Source: Patiria miniata
Lineage: Eukaryota > Echinodermata > Asteroidea > Valvatida > Asterinidae
NCBI RefSeq assembly: GCF_015706575.1
Contig: NW_024037056.1
Location: 14,211,176-14,275,175, forward strand
Reading direction: 5' to 3'
DNA: 64,000 nucleotides
In this document: positions 23,201 to 33,200 of the stretch, piece after piece
Layout of the letters: each line of letters starts with the position of its first letter
Numbering within the stretch: the first letter of the stretch is position 1
Translations under genes and position numbers: made by a program
Notes under the pieces: model-generated
What the model was told of the DNA's origin: nothing
What the model saw: only the letters and a program-made list of their open reading frames with translations
The model's database searches: none

Positions 23201-26086
23201 ATAGACCTAAAAAAAAAAGCCCTATTTGTCAGGGTAGGAAGTGAAAAGTGTTTTTTTTTAATTCTAAAATGGAGTCGTCGTTTTCAAATATTATAATCAC
23301 AACTGTAATATCAACAGTTAGGAGCGCGGGAAAATTCAATGCACCAATACCTGAGTTTCTCTTAAACCTGAATCCAAAACACGTAAGTAAAATCTGTCCC
23401 CATTGGTCAATCCCCAAGGCACATATAGTGACCCAGATAACTGTTACATGTTCCCAAAAACTCAGTCAGAACACGCTCGATGTACCCATCCATCATCGAG
23501 TAATTATTATGTCAATCTGCAGCAAACAGCCGTTGGCGTTGACAGACAAGAAAGTTAACCACAAACAGAAATGATACTTCAATATTACAGCAACCCCAAT
23601 CACTTGGGTCGTATACATTTTCATTTTTGTATAATTTATGGAAGAACTCATGCCAAATGTACAACCCTACGTCCGGGTGGGAGTTTGAATAATAAAAACC
23701 AGCTAGTTCCTCATTTTTTATGCCTTAATCAACAAAGTTAGAGGACCTATCGGGGCCGATAAGCCAGGTGTCGTAGATCCAAACATTCCTGACGGGGCCT
23801 TTAGGGTGGTCCTTTGATGGTCTTTGGGATGGGGGTGGAGGTGGGGTGAGGTGGGGTGGGGTGGGGTAAGGGTGGGTTGGGATGGGGCGTGGTGGGGTCG
23901 AATATGGGGAAGGGGCCCATAGTAAGATCGATTTACGGAAAGGAATAGACGAGAGGAACTGAGAATTCATCGAGAACAATCCATGTTTGGCGTACTATGC
24001 ATTTCCACAAGCAAAATATTGACCATTATCAAGTCTTGTATAAATCTCTCCCTATACTGAAATGAAACCACTTTCTTTTCACACGATCAAGGGGAAAACA
24101 GGCAATTTAGCTCATCTTATCTGTCAAGAATCGGGAAGTTTGTATATTTTTTTGACACTGGATACTTTGCCCAAAAGTGTGAGAACCGACAGTTTTCCGT
24201 GCGGTATGTTTATTTGAACTTTACTGACACCACACAGCGCGGACCTTGTAACAGCCATGTAAGGAGGTTGGGAGGTGCCATGCCAACTGATTACATTCTG
24301 AGATAAAAATGCAGGACCACAGCAAATTGGATGGCACCTTTAACACTCCGTACAAGAAATTAAAATATATTAAAAATATTATGTGGCCCGCTAGTACTCT
24401 ACTGTATTTCATAAAAACAACATAGGGATACAGTACATGTTATTGACTAGTCACTGTTTAAAATTTCACTTCATTTGCATAGTTCTATTCACAAGTTATG
24501 ATACATGTATTAATAAAAAAAAATCACAAAACTCGGCTGATAGACTACTTATCGTTCTACGAACTGACGAATACCCATTTAATACAACGAAACATGGCCG
24601 TTTTCCCACCCCCGTCAATAAACGAAAACTTGCAAAGGAAAACAGACAGATACTGCCATCAATATTTCAGAAAAAAATTACTCATATTCAAAACACAAAA
24701 TCTGACAGCAAATGTTTTAGAATGCGTGTGTGTAATCTGTAATTCTCACTCAGCTCAAAAGCTTCCAATGGCATTATAAATGGACAGCTTTACCCCCAAA
24801 AAAGCTTCTTTAAGTAAAACATGCATAACTTCTGATAGAATGGATCAATTCGGTAAGTCTTTTTTTTTTCAGATGTGTGGAAGAACATGCTCTCTTAAAA
24901 CATACTTCATTTGTGTGTTAAAGTTGATTGCTTTTTAAGAAAAAAAAAACATTAATCCAGGTCCTTCCTGTATATCGCAATGACGGGCTCAATACTTTCC
25001 TGAACTGAACCCAACTCCGGAACTCATATAGATTATATTCAGAGTTATTATTGCCCCATAAAAATATGGCAAGTATATAGACCGAGATATGATCAAGGAA
25101 CACGTCTCATGTGAACTGTGGGTCTACGCACTCAGTGTAAATTGGATCATACATGCTGCGTATGGCGCCGTAGGCTATGGACCAGATTGTGTTGCATGTA
25201 AATTGTTGTACATGCCTAGGCTACATGTATTGTGTAGTTAGGGAAATGTGATTCCATCAAATAGGCTGATTCTGATAAAAAAAAATTCGGATGACAAAAA
25301 TGCCGAACGAATGTGGCCCTTTCTGTGTCGATAAATACTTGTTAGTTTGCAAAGACTGGATATTAACACCAAAATGTCAATTATTAATGGTAATATCATA
25401 CAGTCACGTCGTGGGAAATAATCACCCTATTAAGTAAATTCAAGCTCATAGCTAAAATGGGCAGAATGTTTCTAGCTTGCTCGAGGGAAGTTGTTAGAAT
25501 TATTTGGAAAATAATCACTTGCAATTTTGGTTCAGATTTCACTCCAAAAAGAATCGACGCTGTAGAAGAAAAATATAAGCTACACTCAAAATCAACTCTT
25601 GGATTCTCATAGCCGATTTGTTATTATTATTTTGTTTCACTTTCTACAATTACTGTGCAAACATTTTTCCCTACGCTTTCCCGACTTACGACTTTATTGT
25701 TTCATGGACAGTGTATTACTTTCAGAAATACAAAGCACATTTCACGTGTGATCTCTATATGTGTGATCTCTACGTGGATATATAGGGTCATGTGTGACTG
25801 TCTTCCTATCCATGTTCAATCTTGGTACTTTGTAATTTACCATTTAAGTATCATTAAGAATGACTTCAAATGACTTTTAATTTGCTGGGTATATGTCATC
25901 TATTCATAATCACTCTTGGATGACGACTGCACTAAGGACTCAGGAGTGCATAAAAACATGGATGTCAGATGTAACCGGGACAGGAAAAAAGTGGACCACA
26001 ATTTTAAAGAATGGCCTGTCTCTGTAAATAGTGGGACACTATGAACGCTGGCAAAGAAAATGTCTTACCTGAATGGGTTCCTCCAT
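11217..26086 (-). CDS. Gene B: type II membrane protein, SEA / mucin-like stalk / Fz / EGF / EGF / Fz
   Basis: The thirteen coding exons on the minus strand are 26086-26069 (MEEPIQ), 18150-17923, 17213-16986, 16659-16032, 15236-15201, 15074-14968, 14850-14783, 14547-14357, 14016-13123, 12721-12599, 12470-12354, 12204-12172 and 11554-11217. They total 3009 bases (1002 residues) and all phases agree. Residues 1 to about 320 are a Pro/Ala/Thr/Glu-rich cytosolic region with repeated exons. A helix (VMLLLVAVGLVLLMTY) lies at about 322-348. The SEA domain (about 380-502) carries NGSVIV at the autocleavage position. A Thr/Ser-rich stalk follows, then TRRKRS (furin-like). A Frizzled-type CRD (about 655-785) contains ICSLLAPSC and LPCRSAC. 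Two six-cysteine EGF domains and a second CRD (YNQSF, FCAMAYPEF, APCSALC) end at TAA. The closest known idea is corin- or MFRP-like receptors, but this domain order was not recognised. The 7.9 kb first intron makes exon 1 the least certain part. Confidence 0.75.
15510..15990. promoter_or_regulatory. CpG- and CCAAT-rich island inside gene B intron 4
   Basis: Unlike the surrounding AT-rich introns, this stretch is rich in CpG (TCACGCCCACTTCGCACG, GCGCACGCGTGAG). It contains about six CCAAT/ATTGG motifs (near 15589, 15723, 15811, 15928, 15963 and 15972). It lies between the transmembrane exon and the microexon before the SEA exons. It could be an alternative promoter or enhancer, or an undetected repeat; no transcript start can be assigned. 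Confidence 0.3.
17343..17793. mobile_element. Foldback element with CAGGGTGTCCCA-like ends
   Basis: Arms of about 200 bases pair imperfectly. CAGGATGACC...CCTTTAATTTCTCAA on the left mirrors TTGAGAAATTAAAGGATATC...GGGACACCCTG on the right. Inner blocks GGGATTTACACAGTTA and AGATCT also mirror each other. The left flank is TA and the right is TT. CAGGGTGTCCCA ends are typical of Tc1/mariner-derived elements. No transposase. It lies in the gene B intron between the two 228-base exons. Confidence 0.7.
21770..22600. repeat. Degenerate ~105 bp minisatellite
   Basis: About eight diverged copies of a unit containing CTTCCCAAGTGAGTTGAAC, then AATAGAGGACAAT, GGTCCA-GATTG and GTTTGAAATCATGTACAAA. The CCCAAGTG mark recurs near 21865, 21960, 22195, 22285 and 22500, with degenerate versions between. 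Confidence 0.7.
23826..23900 (+). repeat. G-rich block with quadruplex potential
   Basis: At least ten runs of three or more G separated by one to three bases (pattern GGTGGGGTGGGG) lie on the plus strand in gene B intron 1. G-quadruplex formation is possible. It could also be plain G-rich low complexity. Confidence 0.6.
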
Positions 26087-27909
26087 CGTTCTTCTAAAAC
26101 TAAGACTCCCGAACTATCCTTGAAACAATCCCTCTGAACTTGAACGCGATGATAGTTAGCACCAAGCAACCAATCTCTCTACATCAGCTCCGTCACTAGC
26201 TGCCCTAGCTAGCAACGAGAATTCTTTTCAGGTCTTGAAGTGACCCCGACTAAATTTCGTCCCTCCGGGCTAGGCGAACTATTCGTCAAATGGTTGGTGA
26301 GAGAAAGAAAACTCGGCACAGATAGAGCAACGAAGTGATCCGTGGAGCAAGAATCATGCCAAAGACTGTCAACCTCGATCGAGCACAGGGGTCAATCTGA
26401 ATAACGCGCGTGATCGAAGGTACGAGGTTGGTCGCCCTCCCACGCAGAATATGAATGCGCTGCTTTGATTGGCTCAAGATTTGTACTTTTGGGCATGATG
26501 TCATAAGTGCGTTCACCTCTATATAGAATAACATAGGATTGTTTCAAGATCTTATGGGGAAACGTAAGTTTAAACATTTTCTTAGTCACTGTTTTTATAA
26601 AGTGCTTCCTCGATTTAAAAATAATAAATATATTGTTAGAAGGCTATATCAACAGTGGGCGTTAACATAGTTACTATCTTGATTTACGACTTCCTCAATC
26701 ATAGAGGGCGCTTCAAAATATGCAGTGAATTATAATTTCAACCGTGGCTTTGTTAAAGAGGAAACGCAAAGCACTGTGGGTACTACTGTGATCACTACGC
26801 ACATGGACCTAAATTCTTTACCCACGTGATGATAATACGCGTACAGAATGATGACCCCGGGTTAAATGAAATCTATCTAAAAGAGAGCTGAAAGAAACCG
26901 CCGTCGTTGATGGCGCTCTTTGCCCTTCGTATAGGCCTGGGGTGCAGGGTCAACCCTGCATTTTTATGTCACTGCTATCACTTAATACAACAATTCTTTT
27001 CGAGCCATATTGTGGTCACAATGCAATTCAATCCGTATAGACTTCATTAACCCCCAAATGACTGTAATTACTGGTCGGTCCAAGGCTAATCCAAGTCAGT
27101 TCGTGTTTCAAGTTTAAAAATAATTATCAAGTATTTTATTTCTTCACGTGAAATTAAACAAATTAACTTCAAATATTCCGACGACAAGGCACATTCTTTA
27201 ATTGGGTATTTTAATTGTTCATTACAGAAACAGGGATATTCTTTTTTGTTTTAATTTGCAGTAAGATAAAATTTGGTAACAAAAGTACCGAACCCTTCTC
27301 AGCATACGGTAAAATATAAATGATAATAATGATGGTATCGGATGTTACATCTCTGTCGTCACGTTCTACATGGAGCGCATGCGCAGATGTGGTCAGATAC
27401 CACGCCCAGCTCAAACTGCTGTACTTAGAAGTAGCACCTCGGGTAGATTTTATCATTCCTTTGCTTCTGCCTGTAAGCAGCCAGACGCACCAAGAAGCTC
27501 GTTCATCTGATTCTCAAGACGCTGGGAAGATTCGATTTCAATCTGAACTCGGACCTCGGAGCAAGTATGTTACTCAACGTTTCATGTATTAATGATCTAT
27601 CCTGGCAACTGGCCTAAGTATAAATTCAATATTGGTGAAATAGACAAATAGATACAAGATTTTCTTAAAATTGCCGAATTTGGCAATATATACAGACAAC
27701 GCTAGCACCAGTATTGTAAGACCGTAAGGAAAAAACTGTGAATGACATTTCCCCTTCCGCTGTACATGCATTTAATTCTCATAACGATTTGGGGGTTGTT
27801 CGTTGCCACCGTATGGAAGCGGATGGCTCTTTTTAATCTGTTCGTGGTCTTTTCTTCTTTCTACATTTTCCGTTCTTTCCCTTTTTAAAATTAAAGATCT
27901 CTTTCAAGG
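26087..27909. other. Intergenic region between divergent gene B and the Cys-rich peptide gene
   Basis: No coding exon is supported. The part adjoining gene B exon 1 (26087-26550) is moderately CpG-rich and is the natural candidate for its promoter. A GCGCATGCGCAG string near 27376 matches an NRF-1 site and lies about 530 bases before the peptide start codon. Confidence 0.4.
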
Positions 27910-28869
27910 ATGAAGATCTTCGTCTTCAGTGTGTTTATCGTCTTGTGCCTGAGCTTGGTCTCTGCGGCACCTTCACATCCCGAAGGTAAATAACAAGGAA
28001 CATTCTTCCATTGAAAACGGGTAAATAAGTAGAAAATCCTCTGCATACTAGGACATACACGGATGAAAAATTCATCATAAAAATGGATGTCTTACCTTCT
28101 CTCCTCATAGATGTGTACAAGGAGGAAGTCCAAAGGGCCAGAGTTGGTAAGTTATTAATTAGTGTATAATTCCTGCACTTGTTCGTTCGTACTAACCTCT
28201 CCACCCAGCATAGCTAGTCGTCATTAACAACAACGACAAAAGCGACAACAAAGACACAAGGGTGGATCCGGGGGATGGGGGCCATGCTCCCCCCAAACGA
28301 ACTCAATTTTTTAAAAGTGATGTCGCAATAAAGGCAGGCACTGCGTACACACCGTCTATTCCAAAAAAGAAAATTGGTTAAAGTGGTCAGAAATAATGCC
28401 TCAGATCTCACCACAGAGCATCTAGAATCCAAAACTTTTTTTCGGGGCCCTTAAGCGAAACCCTTGCCGGGATTTTTTTAAAACCACTTTTTGGGGGACC
28501 AAAATTTGTTTGCTCTCCCAAAAAATTGTGTTCTGGATCCGCCCTTGCAACGACGACAACGACAACGACAACAGTCAGACAGTCTAGGTACAAAGGTGGC
28601 TGTAGGCTGGCCCTGGGACCAGCAAATCTAAAACAGCACTTTGTCTAATTTTTCTTCCTTGCATCTTCACCCCCTACCCCCCCCCCCATATAATTTCGAA
28701 AAAAAAGTGCTCCGTCAAACTTAGCATCAGTACAACAAAATACTTTTTTTTTAATTATTTTTTTTACACAGTATTCTGCACCAGCCACAGCCAATGCACT
28801 CTTCCTGGTGCAAAATGCCTCTTTCACAAAGGCTACCCTGGGAAGTGCTACCCTCCAGCGATTGGATAA
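27910..28869 (+). CDS. Small secreted four-cysteine peptide precursor
   Basis: The three exons are 27910-27985, 28111-28146 and 28772-28869, all joined in phase 1, giving 69 residues. Exon 1 is a clear signal peptide (MKIFVFSVFIVLCLSLVSA) followed by Ala-Pro. Exon 2 is a charged propeptide-like stretch (VYKEEVQRARV). Exon 3 encodes the cysteine module with spacing C-x5-C-x6-C-x9-C, ending CYPPAIG. AATAAA at 28981 fits a 110-base 3' UTR. One exon each for the signal, the acidic/basic spacer and the disulfide module is usual for invertebrate antimicrobial or signalling peptides. I could not place it in a named family, so its activity is unknown. A short stretch at the end of intron 2 is T-rich, as expected before an acceptor. 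Confidence 0.72.
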
Positions 28870-28980
28870 CCCTTGAACTTTGAACCTTGAACTTGGAGAA
28901 CAACGATACTCCGGTGTTGGCGGGTTTAAATTCGGTGTTTTGAGTTAAATCGTATGTCGTAGGTAAATTATCACTTTCAT

Positions 28981-28986
28981 AATAAA
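28981..28986 (+). other. Poly(A) signal of the Cys-rich peptide gene
   Basis: AATAAA (in AATAAATAAG), 112 bases after the stop codon at 28867-28869. Confidence 0.6.
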
Positions 28987-28989
28987 TAA

Positions 28990-30253
28990 GGAGGGCATTG
29001 TCGTCTGCATTTTATTGGGTGATTGGGCTCAACCCCATCCCCGTTTTAAAATGTGTTTACGGTATTAACTGTATAACGTCAAACCTGACCCCAAGGTGTG
29101 CGTATTACTCTGACGTCATGATGACGAAGGAATGGTTCGTGGCTACATGTAGCACCCAACAAAATATTATTATTTCGCACAGTGTAGTCACGAACTACGG
29201 AACAATAGTCTTTCGTTTGCTCTGAGCAATGCATTATTATGCCCATGCAAATTTAAAAAACCCATAAAACGTTTATTTTTAGAAGATGAGCATAATGTTG
29301 AATAAACTCCAAGGACGTACGTTAGAGGCTCCGTCAAACTCGTCCATTGAATATGTTGTTTCTATTTTTTCAGTAGCCATACGTTTTATGTGCAGCCCCA
29401 GAAACGCGCTTCAAATATGTCCTGCATATAATTATTTGTCGAGAACATGACATATTTTATGTAGATGAAGTCAATGGCAGCAGCCAACGAACGAAGGCTA
29501 GGCAACTTCAATATGTTAACATTATCATTCCAGTTCTAGAATTTAGATTTAGACCGATTGTTCAACTGTTAATTCTGGTTATGAATTTGTCAATTTTCTA
29601 TCTCTATTATGCATGATTCAGTACTGGTTTTAGTTTAATCAATATGGTGATTTGAAGGGAAAAAACACGTTGGAAATAAAATTACGGTAATCCAGATAAG
29701 TTGACTACTATAGTTTGGGAAACATAATTTCTAAAATTTTGCTTTTCTTTTGGCGAGATAATTTATCGCTACAATAAACCCGGCTTGTGTATTTGAACAA
29801 CACAACACACAATACGAACAAAGGAAAAGGAGATATGAACGTTACAATTATCTGTTCTTAATGATCACCCCCGTTCAATCCTGCTAAGCCATGCCCCTTT
29901 ATACGTCCCAACTTGTTTGTGTTTGGCTGATGTGTTATTACCCCCCCCCCCCCTTAGGAAGCACAAATAGTCCCTGTTCTGAAACTTCTCACCGGCCAAT
30001 GCCTAATATCAAAATTAAATCGATCACTCTCCATGGTTACCGGTGATCGATGAATATTGATTCCAGAAGAGCAAAATTAACACGTCATCCTTATCACAAA
30101 GTTGTGAAATAGCGCCCTCTTGCGATGACCAAATACTATTTCTTTGAGACTGGCCCCGTCAAAAAGCGTGGCTACTTATTATAGGTTAATCATGATACCA
30201 GTCTAGGTCCCAGTCTCAGTGCTGTCGCGCTGTCATTCGTCCAAGTTTTCATC
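28990..30253. other. Intergenic region before TXNDC5
   Basis: No supported exon. It contains a run of about 14 C near 29941. The last 200 bases are the presumed TXNDC5 promoter; no TATA box stands out. Confidence 0.45.
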
Positions 30254-33200
30254 ATGGAGTTTCGCACGACAAGCGTGATGTCTCTACTTTTGCCGGTATT
30301 CCTTTCCGTTGTTTTGATGTCCTGCGTCTCGGCAGACAATGACGATCACGGTGAGGTCAAGAACGAATACAATGAGTTGATGTTCAATCATGCCATCGGG
30401 AAATCGGCGCATTTCATCATGTTTTTCGCTCCTTGGTAAGCTTCGAAATACATACTCAACTTTATTGTGGGGCGACTTGAACACATCATATACATTTACT
30501 GCGATAGAATAGAGGTAAAGTCGCCCCAGTTTGACTTAGGCCGACACAAATTTAATGACATTTTTACAAATTCACTGTATTTTGAATTTTTGTCTTATAA
30601 TTTGAACCGATGTTGATTGTGGTTTCAAAAGTCACTCTGAATTATGGTTTGGGTAAAATTTTGTCAAATTTTGTTTGGCAGTTGACTCAAAAAGCAGTTG
30701 AATTGAAATATTTCCTGAGTGGGACTTTATTTAATATTTTTTATGCAGTGCCATTACTGCCAGCAGTGTGGCCATCCTTATGGCAGCCATATGATATAAT
30801 GGATTTCAACTGCTATCGTTACGGCATGGCAGTCAACTGTCTGGTTCCCTGACCTTGTATTCAACGTCAGGATCTTTGGCTATACATGCTATAGTATTGG
30901 GAACCAGACTATCAACCGACATGACTGAATGGTTCTTGGATTATATTTCCCTATAAAAAAAAAATCCTCTAAAGCCACGGAATACAACGAAGAAAATGCA
31001 ATCTACTAAAGTAAAGAACACTATTAAAAGAAAAAAAAATTGTAATTTTTGAGTTAAAACTCAAATCATTATTTAGATAATAAGAAAAAAAAAGAAACTG
31101 CAGCAAATGCCTGACATTAATGTGTGTGTTTATTTGTAACAAGATTGCCAAGAATCAACTTTCACTGCAGTGATAGACTTGTTTGGCCTGGTTGAATAAA
31201 GTATTAAAAAAAATTCCTTTTAACTGGCAAAATGTACACCTGTGGTTCAGCTGTGTGCAAACGTCAATAAATCAAAGCGTATAAGGCAAAGTGAAAGCCA
31301 ATCAGTTGCTATGGTTATCTTGGCGTCTGTGGTATTTTATTGATCCATAAATGAAATCGTGAACAGCGCATCTGTCTCAAAAAGTCAGAGCAAACAGGAG
31401 TAAAGTGTATGCGCATAATTAAATTTGTATCGGTGCATACTTCATACAATCATTACTACATGTATATTGAAAAAGGTTTCAGACTTCTGCAGATATGTGA
31501 AATGTTATTAATCTTGCTTCAGGACTTAAAACTATGTAATAAAAAAATGTTTAAAAGTTTAAAAAAGAAAAAGGACACATTGTTCATATTTTTATTTCTA
31601 TTGATTTTTTTATTTGCATTTCATTTGCATTTTATTTGAAATATGCTCAGCCTTTGGCTGTCCAATCAGATGATGACATGCAGGCATTATTTGCATATAT
31701 GTAAATTGCAAGTCCACGTGTAACTCCAGATTTGAGCTAAGAGCAGTTGTAGTAATATGTAAAACCTCTGTTGGGAAGTGGGTTAGCAATTTTGGGAAAG
31801 GGGCTCTTCCTAAATATTTAATCGTTGTCAGATATCCTAGGTGAGCTGGCATTGAAATCTTAATCATTATCAAGGTACTAGACAAAAACTGTTTTCCTGT
31901 TCACTTATGGCACAATTTGTTTTTTTAATTTGAAGGTTTTTTTTTAAAGTTTGAATAACTCTGTAATAAATTATTGAGGATTTTGATTTAAAGATTATAT
32001 TATTTCTGAATCTGAATGGAATTATCCCCAAAAATATCCTGTCGTGTTTCCATTAACTTTATGCTGCTGATTTTGTGTTTGTTCATTCTAGGTGTGGACA
32101 TTGCAAGAAGTTAGCGCCAGTATGGGATCAACTTGCTGAGCGTTTTAATACAGATGAATCTGTGCCAGCCACTTATGCAAAGGTATCGATTTTTTTCTTT
32201 CAGTTTCTGTGACGAAGAAGCTCAATTAAATATTGGACTAAATTCCTTCATTTTGGGTTGAACAAAGAGTATTGAGTGATGTTATTTTCCATTCTGTGAA
32301 TGCGGTATCCATCCCTGTATTTCAGTTCTCCCAATTCCATTCTATTGACAATTCCCTTAAGATTTTCCTCACATTTCTCCACAATTCTCCAAGATGAGAC
32401 ACAAACTGGGCAAAAATTAACCAGCACTGCTGATCTTAAGCCATTACCTACTGTGCATAAGACATTATGAAACCTCGTGACTTTGCATTGCAAACCTTTC
32501 TTTAATTGCATACATTTACATAATTTTGGCAGTTTTTCACCCCTGTAAATTCTTTCTTAGTACGGTATGCTGCTTTTTCTTTTCCACTTTCCAGTACTGT
32601 TGTAGAAGACAAAAAGTTTCAGAAAGAGCAAAATAATCTCCATCATTTAATTTGTTTTCATTTTGGATAATTTTCCTAAATAGGTTGACTGTATCAAGGA
32701 GACCAAGGTTTGCCACGAGAACGATGTCAAGGGATACCCAACTCTCAAGTTCTTCAACCCAGGCAAGCAGCCGGCCAAATACACCGGCAAACGAGACTTT
32801 GAAAATCTGGAGAGGTTCATGCTTGAACAACTTGACAAGAAGAAGGTGAAATAATTATGCGAATGGACTTGAAACATAACGACATAACACTTTGTTTTCT
32901 TGTGCACTTCCTTATGAGAACGACGTGGCACTCATTTCCAGTAAAAAGTGTCAACAAAGCATGACATCATTCATTTTGACTTTTAGTTTTAGGAGAGATT
33001 TTATTCCAGTTGTGAAGTGAAAATTTTCTCAGACCATCTGCAAGTTGATGTTCTACACATGTTACAAGTTTGAAGTTGATCAGAATTATAAAGAGTCCAA
33101 AGTGCGGTCCAGAATGAAAACATGTACAAAATGTGAAAGAAAAAGGAAAAAAATAATCGCAACGAAAATAAGAGCTGTTCTTAACTGAAATATGAAACAG

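Larger units (their letters stand above)
18151..26068 (-). other. Gene B first intron (7.9 kb), content survey
   Basis: No coding exon in a usable phase was found. Repeats starting TTAAAGGGGCCATGGTATGC (about 19922) and TTTAAAGGGCCCATGTAATGC (about 18955) look related. A GCGCATGCGC (NRF-1-like) site is near 20940. A degenerate minisatellite spans about 21770-22600 and a G-rich block 23826-23900. The rest is ordinary AT-rich intron. Confidence 0.5.
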
